Below, in pieces: positions 1-9,573 of a stretch of 64,000 bases of DNA. The stretch covers positions 24,328-88,327 of the forward strand of contig NZ_JAURYU010000041.1 of the NCBI RefSeq assembly GCF_030653755.1, read 5' to 3'. The notes under the pieces are model-generated. The model was given only the letters and a program-made list of their open reading frames with translations. It did not search any database and was not told the origin of the DNA. How positions within the stretch are numbered: the stretch's first letter is position 1; the number at the start of each line of letters is the position of its first letter. The DNA comes from Methylotenera sp. Its GTDB lineage: Bacteria > Pseudomonadota > Gammaproteobacteria > Burkholderiales > Methylophilaceae. The translations under genes were made by a program, and so were the position numbers.

Positions 1-576
1 TTCTAAACTTCGCAATGACAGATACTGATTAGCCACCAAGCCAGTTAGAGATAGCTCAACGGTGTCTTTGGCATAACGAGTAGATAAAGCAGAAGCTCTC
101 GCAGATTCTTTAGTTCGACTCAACTTACCCCAAAAATCCAGCTCAAAATTAGTACCAAATTTAAAGTTGTAGCTCTCGCGAGGATTGTCAGCAAATACAG
201 GGAATGCGCCAGCCTCCGTTACTCGTGAGCGTGTGCCACCAGCATCTAGATCAACTGAAGGAAACAGAAGCGTACCTGCCTCTTTCATCACAGCATCTGC
301 TTGCTCAATATTAGCGACAGCTACTTTAATATCAGTATTATGTTTTAAAGCATTAGAAATTAAGGTATTAAGCGTTTCATCTTGATACAGCGTCCACCAG
401 TCTTTTTCGATCTGGTTCTGTGCTGCATCTTGGCTCATTTCAATATAACGATCTGGTGTATCGACTTTAGGTCTTAGATAATCTGGCCATACTAAAGACT
501 GACATCCAGACAACATCAAGCTACCAACCAAATAGAAAACTGGTTTAATTAAATAGTTATTTTTTTTCTGTTTCAT
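1..576 (-). CDS. RND efflux outer-membrane factor (NodT/OprM family), 3' part outside window
   Basis: Outer-membrane channel lipoprotein of a tripartite RND drug pump. Reading leftward from an ATG at 576, 192 codons stay open to the window edge. The protein starts with a lipoprotein signal ending in LMLSGC, so the mature N-terminus is Cys25. It continues with family-typical segments: DWWTLYQDETLNTLI near residue 60, an ANIEQADA helix, and ELDFWGKLSRTKESARAS in the first coiled-coil hairpin. Its ATG overlaps the stop of the upstream acrB-like gene (ATGA), so the two are probably translationally coupled. The remaining two thirds or so of the gene lies left of position 1. Substrate cannot be told from sequence. 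Confidence 0.9.
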   Translation of the reverse strand, partial: MKQKKNNYLIKPVFYLVGSLMLSGCQSLVWPDYLRPKVDTPDRYIEMSQDAAQNQIEKDWWTLYQDETLNTLISNALKHNTDIKVAVANIEQADAVMKEAGTLLFPSVDLDAGGTRSRVTEAGAFPVFADNPRESYNFKFGTNFELDFWGKLSRTKESARASALSTRYAKDTVELSLTGLVANQYLSLRSLE

Positions 577-3500
577 ACAGCACCCTTATTCTCAGCATCT
601 CCTGAAGTCACAACTGCTAGCTCGTCGTCGGGCACTTCATGGTGTTTTCTATGTACATTCTTATTACTTAGCCACGTAAAGAATAGTGGAATAAAAATCG
701 TAGCGACAAAAGTTGCTAGCAACATACCACCAAACACACCTGTACCCATTGATTGTCGAGCAGCCGCACCTGCACCTGTTGCAATGACCAATGGCACAAT
801 ACCTAACACAAACGCCATTGAAGTCATCACGATTGGCCTAAACCGCAACCTTGCAGCCTCAAGCGCAGCTTCAGCAACTGGCATGCCCTCTTCCATTTTC
901 TGGCTTGCAAACTCCACAATCAAAATCGCGTTTTTAGCAGCCAAACCAACGAGTGTAATTAAACCAATCTGGAAGTAAATGTCATTTGGCATACCTCTTA
1001 GTAACACTGATAGCAATGCACCAGCTAAAGCAAAAGGCACGGCCATAATGACAGCAAGTGGTAAAGCCCATGTTTCAAACTGTGCAGCCAAAATCAAGAA
1101 CACCATAATGATGGCAAAACCAAACGCAAACACAGCAGCCGAGCCTGTTCTTTTTTCTTGATAGGCTTGGCCTGTCCAAGCAATTTGATAGCCATCTGGT
1201 AAGCTTGCTTCTGCAATCTTTTCGACCATCTCAATGGCATCACCAGAGCTCACACCTGATGAACCTTTGCCTAAGACTTTAGCTGAAAGCAAACCGTTGT
1301 AACGCTCTAGTTGCTCAGCGCCAACAATATAACTCACTTTGCTCAATGCCGATAACGGCACCATCAAACCTTTATCAGAACGCACATAAACTTTACCTAA
1401 GTCCTCTGCTTTCATGCGGTATTCTGCTTCCGCTTGTAACTGCACTCGATAAGTACGACCTGATTTATTAAAATCATTCACATACAAGGACCCCATCGTG
1501 CTTTGTAAGGTATCGTAAATACTAGATACTGGTACACCCTGAGAAATCGCTTTAGCCTCATCCACTTCTAAAAATAGTTGTGGTACGGTAGGCCTAAAGA
1601 ATGTATTAATCTCAGTCAACCTTGGCTCTTTTTTCAGCTCCTCAATCAAGTTATTCACAACAGCCGCCAATCTTGCAGGGTCTGAGTCACCTCGTGTCTG
1701 TACGTACAATTCAAAACCACCAGAACTACCCAAACCACGAATTGCTGGTGGATTAAATGCAATCGCCATTCCATCAGGCTGCTGCATGCCAATTCCAAAC
1801 AATTTTTTCACAATGTCATCAGCCGTAGCCTCACGTGCAGACCAGTCTTTTAGTCGCACAAACATTGTGGCGGCACTAGTCTTATTACCACCTCCGATTA
1901 AATCGAAGCCATTTACAGCAAACTCATGCGCAACGGCAGGATCCTGAGCAATCGCAGCCCTTACATTCTCTGTCGTTTGGCTTGTGCGACTTAACGTTGC
2001 ACCATCTGGCATGATTACTGCAGAAATCACATAACCCTGATCCTCAGGCGGCACAAAGCTTCCTGGTATCACTTTCAACAACACTGCCACCAAAGCAATA
2101 ATTGCAGCAAACACAATAGTGCCGATTATTTTATGATGTAAAGTTAAATTGACTGTTGCGGTGTACAGATGGGTAAAACGTAAAAAAGTACGGTTAAACG
2201 CTTTAAAGAAGGCCGACTCTCCGTGTGTTTTCTTTAACAGTACGGCACATAATGCAGGGGTTAACGTCAATGCAACAACGCCTGAAATCACAACGGCTAC
2301 AGCAACAGTCACCGCAAATTGCCTGTACATTTCACCTGCAATACCCCCTAAGAAGGCAACAGGAATAAACACTGCACACAACACCAGCACAATCGCTACA
2401 ACCGCCGCTGAAACTTGTTCCATTGACTTAACTGCAGCTTTAATCGGCGACAGATTTTCTTCTTCCATCAACCGTTCTACGTTCTCCAACACCACAATCG
2501 CATCATCCACCACAATCCCGATTGATAGCACCATCGCGAACAATGTCAGCGTGTTAATGGAGAACCCAAACAACCATAAACCAGCAAAAGTACCAATTAA
2601 GGAAATAGGCACCGCGATAATAGGAATCAGAGTAGCACGCCAGCTTTGTAAGAATAAAAATACGACAAGCACAACGAGCACCATCGCTTCGCCCAATGTT
2701 TTGAGCACCTCTATAATAGATGCTTTCACAAAATCACTAGTGTCATAAGGCACTTCCCAATCAATACCTTCTGGGAAACGTTGTTTCAACTCCGACATTT
2801 GAGCTTTAACTGCCTCTGCCGTATCTAAGGCATTAGCACCAGTTTGCAAGAAAATAGGGATACCTACACCTGGTGTACCATCCAAAGTGGTACGAACGTT
2901 ATAACTCTGCGAACCAAGCTCGATACGTGCAACATCTTTTAAATGAAGCACACCACGCTGACCATCAGCACGAATAATAATATTGCCAAATTCAGCAGGG
3001 TCAATTAAGCGGCCTTTTGCGGTCACGGTATACACTAATTGCTGATTAGATGGAGATGGATCCTGACCAATTTTACCTGCCGCGTATTGCGCATTTTGTG
3101 ATCGAATTGCATTAGCAATATCAGTCGTTGTTACTCCTAATTGCGCCATACGATCAGGACGCAGCCAGATACGCATTGAATAATCTTGTGCGCCAAAAAT
3201 AGTTGCATCACCAACGCCTTTAATACGCTTAATTTCATCAAGCACATTCAATGTAGCGTAGTTACTTAAAAATAAAGTGTCATACTTTTTCTGCTTATCT
3301 GTCAGCATCACAACCAACAAGATGTCGTTAGATCGTTTCTGAACAACTAAACCAGTTCTTCTAACTTCATCAGGTAAACGTGGCAGAGCGATATTCACCC
3401 GATTGCTTACGTTGAAAGTAGCCTGATTAACATCAGTACCCACCTCAAACGTAGCCGTAATCGTCAAAGTACCACTAGAATCTGCACTAGAGTTGAAATA

Positions 3501-3728
3501 CAACAATCCTTCAACACCGCTTAACTGCTCCTCAATTGGAGCGGCCACTGTTTTAGAGAGTGTTTCAGCACTTGCACCAGGGTAAGTTGCTGTAATTAAT
3601 ACCGTTGGCGGCGCAATTTGCGGATACTGTGCAATCGGTAACTTTAGTGCTGCAGCTAAACCTGCAAGCACGATGATGATAGACAATACGCTCGCAAAAA
3701 TAGGCCGCGTAATAAAAAATTTACTCAT
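573..3728 (-). CDS. acrB: RND multidrug efflux pump inner-membrane transporter (HAE1/AcrB family)
   Basis: Proton-driven inner-membrane trimeric drug exporter of 1051 residues, the usual size for AcrB/MexB. The N-terminus FFITRPIFASVL is the typical first transmembrane entry. The proton-relay aspartate pair is visible in TM4 (GIVVDDAIVVLENVE, around residue 405) and the TM10 lysine in GLAAKNAILIVEFA. The pore-domain and docking-domain sequences run without gaps, so the gene looks intact. It follows the acrA-like adaptor by about 45 bp and overlaps the outer-membrane factor gene by 4 bp, forming an acrA-acrB-oprM operon. Control is probably by the divergent TetR regulator. The symbol is given by family; orthology to E. 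coli acrB as opposed to mexB or ttgB is not resolved. Confidence 0.93.
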   Translation of the reverse strand: MSKFFITRPIFASVLSIIIVLAGLAAALKLPIAQYPQIAPPTVLITATYPGASAETLSKTVAAPIEEQLSGVEGLLYFNSSADSSGTLTITATFEVGTDVNQATFNVSNRVNIALPRLPDEVRRTGLVVQKRSNDILLVVMLTDKQKKYDTLFLSNYATLNVLDEIKRIKGVGDATIFGAQDYSMRIWLRPDRMAQLGVTTTDIANAIRSQNAQYAAGKIGQDPSPSNQQLVYTVTAKGRLIDPAEFGNIIIRADGQRGVLHLKDVARIELGSQSYNVRTTLDGTPGVGIPIFLQTGANALDTAEAVKAQMSELKQRFPEGIDWEVPYDTSDFVKASIIEVLKTLGEAMVLVVLVVFLFLQSWRATLIPIIAVPISLIGTFAGLWLFGFSINTLTLFAMVLSIGIVVDDAIVVLENVERLMEEENLSPIKAAVKSMEQVSAAVVAIVLVLCAVFIPVAFLGGIAGEMYRQFAVTVAVAVVISGVVALTLTPALCAVLLKKTHGESAFFKAFNRTFLRFTHLYTATVNLTLHHKIIGTIVFAAIIALVAVLLKVIPGSFVPPEDQGYVISAVIMPDGATLSRTSQTTENVRAAIAQDPAVAHEFAVNGFDLIGGGNKTSAATMFVRLKDWSAREATADDIVKKLFGIGMQQPDGMAIAFNPPAIRGLGSSGGFELYVQTRGDSDPARLAAVVNNLIEELKKEPRLTEINTFFRPTVPQLFLEVDEAKAISQGVPVSSIYDTLQSTMGSLYVNDFNKSGRTYRVQLQAEAEYRMKAEDLGKVYVRSDKGLMVPLSALSKVSYIVGAEQLERYNGLLSAKVLGKGSSGVSSGDAIEMVEKIAEASLPDGYQIAWTGQAYQEKRTGSAAVFAFGFAIIMVFLILAAQFETWALPLAVIMAVPFALAGALLSVLLRGMPNDIYFQIGLITLVGLAAKNAILIVEFASQKMEEGMPVAEAALEAARLRFRPIVMTSMAFVLGIVPLVIATGAGAAARQSMGTGVFGGMLLATFVATIFIPLFFTWLSNKNVHRKHHEVPDDELAVVTSGDAENKGAV

Positions 3729-3773
3729 ATAGATTCTCGATTAAGCCTGTTGTTTTAGCTATTAGTAATAAAC

Positions 3774-5021
3774 TTATTTAGAACCAGCTGATTCATTAGT
3801 TTCCAGCGCTGAGCTAGCACCAGATTCGCTTAGCGGATGCGGAGATACTGTTGCACCAGGACGCAACTTGATAATATTATCGACGATTACTTTATCTCCA
3901 ACTTCCAGACCACTTAAGATTACCCAGTCTTTACCAACCCAATTACCAGCAACAATCGGTTTAATCATCACTTCATTTTTATCATTGGCTATATACACAA
4001 ACTTGCCTTGATCATTACTTAAGACTGCCGTTTGTGGCACAACAAACACACCATCTTTTTTCCCAGTGATGACTCTAATGCGAACAAACTGACCAGGTAA
4101 CAAACGTTTATCATCGTTATCAAAGGTAGCACGTAGCAACTGAGTGCCTAATTCCGGGTCGATACCACTAGCCGCAAAGTTTAACTGACCTGATTTTGGG
4201 TACTCTTCCCCGCTAGGCAGAATCAACCTTACATCCTTAACGCTTTTTTGCGTCAACGGACCTCCCAACTGCGCCAACTCAGCATCAGACAAACTAAACC
4301 TTACCCAAATTGGACTAATCTGACTGACAGTGCTTAATAGACTTGTATTAGCGCTAATTAAAGCACCTTCTGACAACTCAAATCTGCCAGCCACACCAGA
4401 TAAAGGTGATGTTACTGTCGTGTAAGATAAGTTCAACTCAGCCTCACGCACGGCAGATTCATATTGAGCCAGACCAGCTAACGCCAATGTACTATCAGAG
4501 CTAGCATTATCTGCCTCACGCTGACTTACTGACTGAGTTGCAACTAGCGCTTGTAAACGTTGGGATTCACGCTGTGCTTGGTCTAATCTTGCTTTTTGTT
4601 GTGCCAATTGTGCTTTGGCATTTGATAACGCAATTTGATAAGGCACAGGATCAATTAAAAACATTGCCTGACCAGCTTTTATTGGTGCGCCTTCTTCAAA
4701 TAGCTTTTTAAGCAGAATACCGCCAACCCGCGGTCTAATCTCTACTTCTTTAGCACCTTCTGTTTGGGCAACGGCTTCAGCACTCATCGGTACACTAGTT
4801 GGCTCCATAGTAACTACACTGACTGGCATTGGTGGCATACCTTGTGCTGGTACAGGATTTTCCTGCTTACTACAAGCAGCAAGCATAGACATAGCGAGAA
4901 TACCAATAAGCGCCAACATCATTCCAGATGTGACCATGATTCGTTTAACATGAGCACTATGTCCGTTTATAGACTGTATGCGAATATGCTGTTGATTATA
5001 ATTTGCAGCCTTAGTTACCAT
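3774..5021 (-). CDS. acrA: RND efflux periplasmic adaptor (membrane fusion protein, AcrA family)
   Basis: Periplasmic adaptor lipoprotein linking the RND transporter to the outer-membrane channel. It shows the AcrA order: lipoprotein signal (SMLAAC, Cys50 from the chosen start), barrel-sandwich half motif (VRPRVGGILLKKLFEEGAP-type segment), a coiled-coil hairpin rich in Gln/Ala (AQLAQQKARLDQAQRES), the second lipoyl half (TSPLSGVAGRFELSEGALI) and the beta-barrel (LLPGQFVRIRV). The frame is also open from a GTG at 5033, but I chose the ATG at 5021 because a GGAG lies 7 nt upstream of it. This leaves an unusually long, basic region before the hydrophobic core; an internal ATG about 28 codons further in is possible. 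First gene of the pump operon. Confidence 0.9.
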   Translation of the reverse strand: MVTKAANYNQQHIRIQSINGHSAHVKRIMVTSGMMLALIGILAMSMLAACSKQENPVPAQGMPPMPVSVVTMEPTSVPMSAEAVAQTEGAKEVEIRPRVGGILLKKLFEEGAPIKAGQAMFLIDPVPYQIALSNAKAQLAQQKARLDQAQRESQRLQALVATQSVSQREADNASSDSTLALAGLAQYESAVREAELNLSYTTVTSPLSGVAGRFELSEGALISANTSLLSTVSQISPIWVRFSLSDAELAQLGGPLTQKSVKDVRLILPSGEEYPKSGQLNFAASGIDPELGTQLLRATFDNDDKRLLPGQFVRIRVITGKKDGVFVVPQTAVLSNDQGKFVYIANDKNEVMIKPIVAGNWVGKDWVILSGLEVGDKVIVDNIIKLRPGATVSPHPLSESGASSALETNESAGSK

Positions 5022-5094
5022 TGAAAACTCCACGTTTATTTTTATAACTTATTAATTATTCTATGTTTTTATTGAAAACAATAGCCATCTGCAC

Positions 5095-5148
5095 TTGCTT
5101 ACATACAGATTTGTATGTATATTATATACAAACAGAAATGTATGTAAA
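5095..5148. promoter_or_regulatory. Divergent promoters overlapped by two TetR-type operator palindromes
   Basis: Two 20-bp dyads with the same 8-4-8 design: TACATACA-GATT-TGTATGTA (5100-5119, perfect) and TACAAACA-GAAA-TGTATGTA (5127-5146, one mismatch), centres 27 bp apart. The half-site TACATACA is the one I recall for E. coli AcrR, though there the spacing is wider. The dyads cover a good leftward promoter for the pump (TTTACA 5148-5143, 16 bp, TATAAT 5126-5121) and a rightward one for the regulator (TTGCTT 5095-5100, 17 bp, TATATT 5118-5123). Binding here would repress both directions. Seen: the repeats. Inferred: the promoters and the bound protein. Confidence 0.7.
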
Positions 5149-5202
5149 TGCCTAAATGATTTAAAATACGAACTAAATACAGTTTTTAACTACGGAATTA
5201 AT

Positions 5203-5826
5203 ATGGTCAGAAAAACCAAAGAAGATGCAGAACTAACTCGCCAAAAGATTGTAGATGCAGCACGCTCTGTATTTCTTGCACGAGGCGTGAGCAAATCTAC
5301 ATTGGAACATATTGCATCACAAGCCAATGTGACGCGCGGTGCCGTGTACTGGCACTTTAATAATAAAGCAGAAATTTTTCATGCAATTCGCGAGCAAGTG
5401 TTTCTACCGCTGATTGACCGTATGGATGACACATTAGCGATCACAAGTGATAACTCACAAAACCCCCTTGATCAAATTGAAGCAAGCCTATGCCATACAA
5501 TACATGAGCTTAATGACAATATTGAGATGCGTGAAATCTACGAAATCATGATGATAAAATGCGAATACGTAGATGAGTTTGCATTGGTGCTTCATCAAAT
5601 ATTAAACAACTGCTCAAGCTTAATTCAAAAAATTGAAATTGCTTACGAGCGCGCACAATCACAAAATCTATTAGCCAGCAAACTGACACCCCGAGCACTT
5701 GCACTTGATACTCACCTGTTCTTTGGCGGATTGTTACATATGTGGATTAAAGATGCTGATGGCACTAAATTTAGATACCAAGCGATTGAACTCATTAAAT
5801 CGCATATCAATTTACGTAGGAAATAG
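5203..5826 (+). CDS. TetR/AcrR-family transcriptional repressor of the RND pump
   Basis: Ligand-responsive repressor of 207 residues. The N-terminal HTH is plain: KTKEDAELTRQKIVDAAR, then TLEHIASQANVTRGAVYWHF, which is the AcrR/TtgR/MtrR signature, followed by the C-terminal effector-binding domain (TetR_C_2 type, IYEIMMIKCEYVDEF). The frame is open further upstream to 5095, but the ATG at 5203 starts where family members start and has a GGA 8 nt upstream. It is divergent from the acrA gene across a 181-bp region carrying paired operators, which makes local autoregulation and pump repression the obvious role. Downstream, TGTAAGAA (5829-5836) and TTCTTACA (5863-5870) form a loose inverted repeat that may end the transcript. 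Confidence 0.92.
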   Translation: MVRKTKEDAELTRQKIVDAARSVFLARGVSKSTLEHIASQANVTRGAVYWHFNNKAEIFHAIREQVFLPLIDRMDDTLAITSDNSQNPLDQIEASLCHTIHELNDNIEMREIYEIMMIKCEYVDEFALVLHQILNNCSSLIQKIEIAYERAQSQNLLASKLTPRALALDTHLFFGGLLHMWIKDADGTKFRYQAIELIKSHINLRRK

Positions 5827-5934
5827 AATGTAAGAAATCTATAGAAAATTTTACAAAAATTCTTCTTACAGAAAATTCTTGTGGTTCAGTAATTGTAGAG
5901 ATACCATACGCACATATTAAGCGTTGGAGGCATT

Positions 5935-6258
5935 GTGGCTATTTATACTGGTGAAATTTACGGTAAACAAACCGCAAGCAAGTTTGTGATGTACAACGTG
6001 CTAAAAGTGAGCAAGCAACTTGTTACTTTACAAAATATCGACAATCCACTAAGCCTTTTTGAAACAACTGAACAAAAACTAAGCGCATCAGGTTATATCC
6101 GTGTCAGTCAAACACCATTTATCGACTTGGAATCCACAACACCAAAACGTCGCAAAGCAGCAAAAAAACCCACTCGTTGCCCACTTACTTTTGATTTTTT
6201 AGAAGATCGTGCGGATAGTGAACGTCCTGCACCTATCATGCAGGACTTATTTGGCTAG
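5935..6258 (+). CDS. Hypothetical small protein with basic C-terminal stretch
   Basis: A 107-residue protein of no family I recognise. The start is a GTG preceded by GGAGG with a 4-nt gap; no ATG is available nearby, so GTG is the likely start. It has no signal peptide and no membrane segment. A Lys/Arg-rich patch (TPKRRKAAKKPTR) lies around residues 68-82 and is followed by an acidic tail. Codon use resembles the neighbours, and the strong ribosome site supports expression. It ends only 4 bp before the convergent rimO gene, so there is no room for a separate terminator. A nucleic-acid or ribosome-associated role would fit the basic patch but is a guess. Confidence 0.65.
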   Translation: MAIYTGEIYGKQTASKFVMYNVLKVSKQLVTLQNIDNPLSLFETTEQKLSASGYIRVSQTPFIDLESTTPKRRKAAKKPTRCPLTFDFLEDRADSERPAPIMQDLFG

Positions 6259-6262
6259 CATT

Positions 6263-7618
6263 TTAGCTACGTGGAGGTCCACCTCTTAGATCATGACCAT
6301 CTGCACTGTAAATTTCCACTTCCACAAAGTCACCCGGCGTTAAACCTTCAGCATCCTCTAAATAGACAACACCATCAATCTCTGGTGCATCTGCTTTAGT
6401 ACGACCGATAGCTTCGATATTACCTTCAACATCGGTCACGATCTCATCAACTAGCACAGTTTGAATGCTACCAATTTTGGCGTGTACTTTAGCTGCACTA
6501 ATCCGTTCCTGCACTTCCATAAAGCGGCTTAGGCGCTCTTGTTTCACTTCTTCAGGCACTTGATCTGGCAAGGCATTGGCTGCAGCACCATCCACAGCGG
6601 AATAAGCAAAACAGCCAACTCTATCTAACTGCGCCTCTTCCATAAAGTCTAGCAACTGCTTAAAGTCATCTTCAGTTTCTCCAGGGAACCCAGCAATAAA
6701 TGTACTACGAATCGTAATATCTGGACAGATTTCACGCCACGCTTTAATGCGTGCTAAGTTACTTTCACTGCTTGCTGGACGCTTCATGGCTTTTAAGATG
6801 CGTGGGCTGGCATGCTGAAATGGCACGTCCAAATAAGGCAGAATCAGGCCATCTGCCATCAGTGGAATCACTTCGTCCACATGCGGATATGGGTATACAT
6901 AATGCAGACGAACCCAAACACCCAGTTCACTCAAAGCTTGCGTTAACTCTGTCATGCGGGTCTTCACTGGGCGACCATTCCAGAAACCTGGTCGATATTT
7001 AACATCAACTCCATACGCTGAAGTATCTTGCGAAATCACTAAAATCTCGCTCACGCCAGCATTGACTAGATTCTCAGCTTCGTTAAGCACTTCACCAATC
7101 GGGCGACTAACCAAGTCACCACGCATGCTAGGAATAATACAGAAACTACAACGGTGGTTACAGCCTTCAGAAATTTTAAGGTACGCATAATGCTGAGGAG
7201 TAAGTCTTACACCTTGTGGTGGTACTAAATCAATAAACGGCTCATGCGGTTTAGGCAGATTGGCATGCACTGCGGTCATTACCTCTTCTAACGCATGCGG
7301 GCCTGTTACTGCAAGTACGCTAGGGTGAGCTGCTTCAACCACGCCCTTTTTGGCGCCTAAACAACCAGTCACAATGACTTTACCATTTTTATTAATCGCT
7401 TCACCAATAGCATCCAATGACTCTTCAACGGCGCTATCAATAAAACCACAGGTATTGACTACTACTAAATCGGCTTCATCGTAACTACCAGAAATTTCAT
7501 AGCCTTCTGCCCGCAATTGGGTGAGAATACGTTCTGCATCTGAGCCAGCTTTAGGGCAGCCTAACGATACAAAGCCTACTTTAGGCGTGGTGTTTTTGCG
7601 TGTAGTACTCATTGTCAT
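6263..7618 (-). CDS. rimO: Ribosomal protein uS12 methylthiotransferase RimO
   Basis: Radical-SAM enzyme that adds a methylthio group to the conserved aspartate of ribosomal protein S12. The 451-residue protein has the three parts expected: an N-terminal UPF0004 domain with FeS cysteines ([32 protein letters not shown]), the radical-SAM core with [16 protein letters not shown], and a C-terminal TRAM domain ending in GGPPRS. S12-type rather than tRNA-type MiaB is indicated by GCPKxxxDxERI and [16 protein letters not shown]. The first ATG is used because AGG lies 5 nt upstream; a second ATG two codons later is also possible. Confidence 0.95.
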   Translation of the reverse strand: MTMSTTRKNTTPKVGFVSLGCPKAGSDAERILTQLRAEGYEISGSYDEADLVVVNTCGFIDSAVEESLDAIGEAINKNGKVIVTGCLGAKKGVVEAAHPSVLAVTGPHALEEVMTAVHANLPKPHEPFIDLVPPQGVRLTPQHYAYLKISEGCNHRCSFCIIPSMRGDLVSRPIGEVLNEAENLVNAGVSEILVISQDTSAYGVDVKYRPGFWNGRPVKTRMTELTQALSELGVWVRLHYVYPYPHVDEVIPLMADGLILPYLDVPFQHASPRILKAMKRPASSESNLARIKAWREICPDITIRSTFIAGFPGETEDDFKQLLDFMEEAQLDRVGCFAYSAVDGAAANALPDQVPEEVKQERLSRFMEVQERISAAKVHAKIGSIQTVLVDEIVTDVEGNIEAIGRTKADAPEIDGVVYLEDAEGLTPGDFVEVEIYSADGHDLRGGPPRS

Positions 7619-7649
7619 AAAAACCTATAAATCTTAAAAATTAATTCAA

Positions 7650-7874
7650 ATGTATATTATTGCGATTGCTTGGATGTATGTTGTTATTTTAATGGCCGCG
7701 ACTGAAAAATCAGTGACTGCAGGCTTACTTACGTTTACATTCTATGGACTACTTCCCTGCGCCCTACTGCTGTGGCTGCTTGGTGTAAAACATCGTCGCC
7801 ATCAACAAAACAAACAATCAATGGATGAAATATCCCACCAACAGGATAGTACCAACCCCCAAGGCGATGAGTAG
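7650..7874 (+). CDS. Small membrane protein, conserved in betaproteobacteria
   Basis: A 74-residue protein with two hydrophobic helices (about residues 1-17 and 24-46), a short positive turn after the second (VKHRRHQQNK), and a polar acidic tail. The pattern AWMYVVILMAATEKS...TFTFYGLLPCALLLWLLG resembles small hypothetical proteins I have seen in many betaproteobacteria, so I consider it real despite a weak ribosome site. Its last 57 bp overlap the 3' end of the convergent ZIP transporter gene. Function unknown; inner membrane location is inferred from the helices. Confidence 0.7.
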   Translation: MYIIAIAWMYVVILMAATEKSVTAGLLTFTFYGLLPCALLLWLLGVKHRRHQQNKQSMDEISHQQDSTNPQGDE

Positions 7875-8711
7875 CACCTGACTTAACGTCGCTTTTAGTT
7901 CAGTGCGCTTATGTAAGCTAGGAATTAAATCAGCCACTGCCACATACAACATACTTGCAGCTGCCAACCCTAAAATATAAGGAATCCAACTCATCACATA
8001 TTGCAATGCAAAATAAGCAATCAGGCCACCCACCAAGGTTGCCAAGCTTGATACTAAATTAAAAATCAACGCCTGTTTTTTACTATAGCCAGAATGTAAC
8101 AATATTAAAAAATCACCCACTTCTTGTGGAATCTCATGCGAGATAATCGCAAGGGCTGTGACCACGCCCAACTTAACATCCACTAAAAATGCTGCTGCAA
8201 TTAACACACCATCTACAAAGTTATGAAATGTGTCGCCAATCATAATCATCATGCCGCTACGACCACTATCATGCTGATGATGTGCATGTGCGTGAACTTG
8301 CATTAATGAGGGTGCTTTTGCCTTAGATGCCACCTTATACTTTGTGCCGCCCGCATCAGGTTGAGGATGTGTTAATGGACAATTTTCTTCACTATGGATG
8401 GCATGTACTTCACAATGATCACCATGACAATGCCGCCAAATCACCAATTTCTCTAGCACAAAGAACAGTAGCAACCCAAATAATAGCGTTGCAGAGATAC
8501 TTTCTATACTACTCGCTTCACTAAAAGCATGCGGAAGAATTTCTAGAAAAACTGCCCCTAACATTGCACCAATTGCATAGCTAACAAGCATAGGAATCCA
8601 AGCAGTACGTAGGCTTAATGCGAACAATGCCGCTAAAGATACGCTCAACACTCCACCGATAAAGCTAGAAATGATGATCCATGCAAGAATGGGTAACTCT
8701 GGAATTGTCAT
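7818..8711 (-). CDS. ZIP-family divalent metal transporter
   Basis: Inner-membrane metal importer of 297 residues with eight predicted hydrophobic segments. A His-rich loop (HAHAHHQHDSGRSG) sits before TM4. TM4 and TM5 carry the binuclear metal-site signatures HNFVDGVLIAAAF and SHEIPQEVGDFLILL. Another His/Cys-containing loop (CHGDHCEVHAIHSEENC) is between TM3 and TM4. The family moves Zn2+, Fe2+ or Mn2+ into the cytoplasm; the HEIPQE variant groups with the ZIP subfamily found widely in proteobacteria. No metal-responsive operator is evident. Tail overlaps the small membrane protein gene on the other strand. Confidence 0.88.
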   Translation of the reverse strand: MTIPELPILAWIIISSFIGGVLSVSLAALFALSLRTAWIPMLVSYAIGAMLGAVFLEILPHAFSEASSIESISATLLFGLLLFFVLEKLVIWRHCHGDHCEVHAIHSEENCPLTHPQPDAGGTKYKVASKAKAPSLMQVHAHAHHQHDSGRSGMMIMIGDTFHNFVDGVLIAAAFLVDVKLGVVTALAIISHEIPQEVGDFLILLHSGYSKKQALIFNLVSSLATLVGGLIAYFALQYVMSWIPYILGLAAASMLYVAVADLIPSLHKRTELKATLSQVLLIALGVGTILLVGYFIH

Positions 8712-8741
8712 GCAACACTTTTTATATATGAAAGACCGCTA

Positions 8742-9536
8742 TTATAACTGAGCTACCGTCATATCAGCGTTTGATTCCAACCAAATCATGCTTGCCATAC
8801 GTCCCGTCACGTTATCGCGCCTAAAAGAGAAAAAACGAGCTTCATCTGTGTAAGTACAAAAGTCTTCATTTACACTGGCACCATATACTTGCGTCACGCC
8901 AATGTTATTAAGTCGCTGCTGTGCAATTAGGTATAGATTACAAAGCCATTTGCCATTCGGATCTTGGTAATTAATCGATTTAAACGCCAATTCAGCTTGG
9001 CTATCTTTTTCGATAAACTGCTCACGAACATCAATACCTACTTCAAACGCATCTGGGCCAATGGCAGGGCCTAACCATACCAATATATCACTGGGCGATA
9101 CCTGCATTTTATTAACGGCAGCCTCTATCACACCATCACATAAGCCTCTCCAGCCAGCATGCACAGCAGCAACTACTGTTCCCTTTTTATCACAAAGTAA
9201 CACAGGCAAACAGTCGGCCGTCATCGTGACACACACAACATTTTCTTTTGTCGTAAATGACGCATCCGCGTTTTGCACACAAGTGCTTGTGGCAGCATCA
9301 ATCACATCTACACCATGCACCTGATTTACCCAAACTGGCTCACTTGGTAAATATGGACTTAATAACTGACGATTTTTCGCAACTGCGAGCGGGTCATCTT
9401 GTACATGGGCACCCAAATTCAGATTAGTGAATGGAGCAAGACTTACACCACCAAGCCGTGTTGTTTGTAACGCCTTCACATTAGTCGGTGCAGGCCAATT
9501 TAGGTTAATGAATGTAATAGGTGCAAGATTTGTCAT
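8742..9536 (-). CDS. pgeF: Peptidoglycan editing factor PgeF (YfiH, multicopper polyphenol oxidase family)
   Basis: DUF152/YfiH family protein of 264 residues. Metal-site motifs are all present: NQVHGVDV, TADCLPVLLCD, AAVHAGWRGL and GPAIGPDAFEVG, plus CTY near the C-terminus. In E. coli YfiH has been described as correcting misincorporation of serine at position 1 of the peptidoglycan stem peptide; other members act as purine nucleoside phosphorylases or phenol oxidases. It directly follows rluD on the same strand, the same order as rluD-yfiH in E. coli, so it is likely cotranscribed. Confidence 0.9.
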   Translation of the reverse strand: MTNLAPITFINLNWPAPTNVKALQTTRLGGVSLAPFTNLNLGAHVQDDPLAVAKNRQLLSPYLPSEPVWVNQVHGVDVIDAATSTCVQNADASFTTKENVVCVTMTADCLPVLLCDKKGTVVAAVHAGWRGLCDGVIEAAVNKMQVSPSDILVWLGPAIGPDAFEVGIDVREQFIEKDSQAELAFKSINYQDPNGKWLCNLYLIAQQRLNNIGVTQVYGASVNEDFCTYTDEARFFSFRRDNVTGRMASMIWLESNADMTVAQL

Positions 9537-9573
9537 GGTTAATCCAGAGACTAGAATTAAACGTGATTAATAG

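Noticed and set aside
2149..2748. 199-codon open frame antisense to the acrB-like gene
   Set aside because: Very rich in Thr/Ser/Asn as expected for the complement of a membrane-protein gene; lies wholly inside a strong conserved gene and has no family features.
5095..5202. Extended N-terminus of the TetR regulator from 5095
   Set aside because: It would translate through the operator palindromes and promoter; the conserved HTH begins right after the ATG at 5203.
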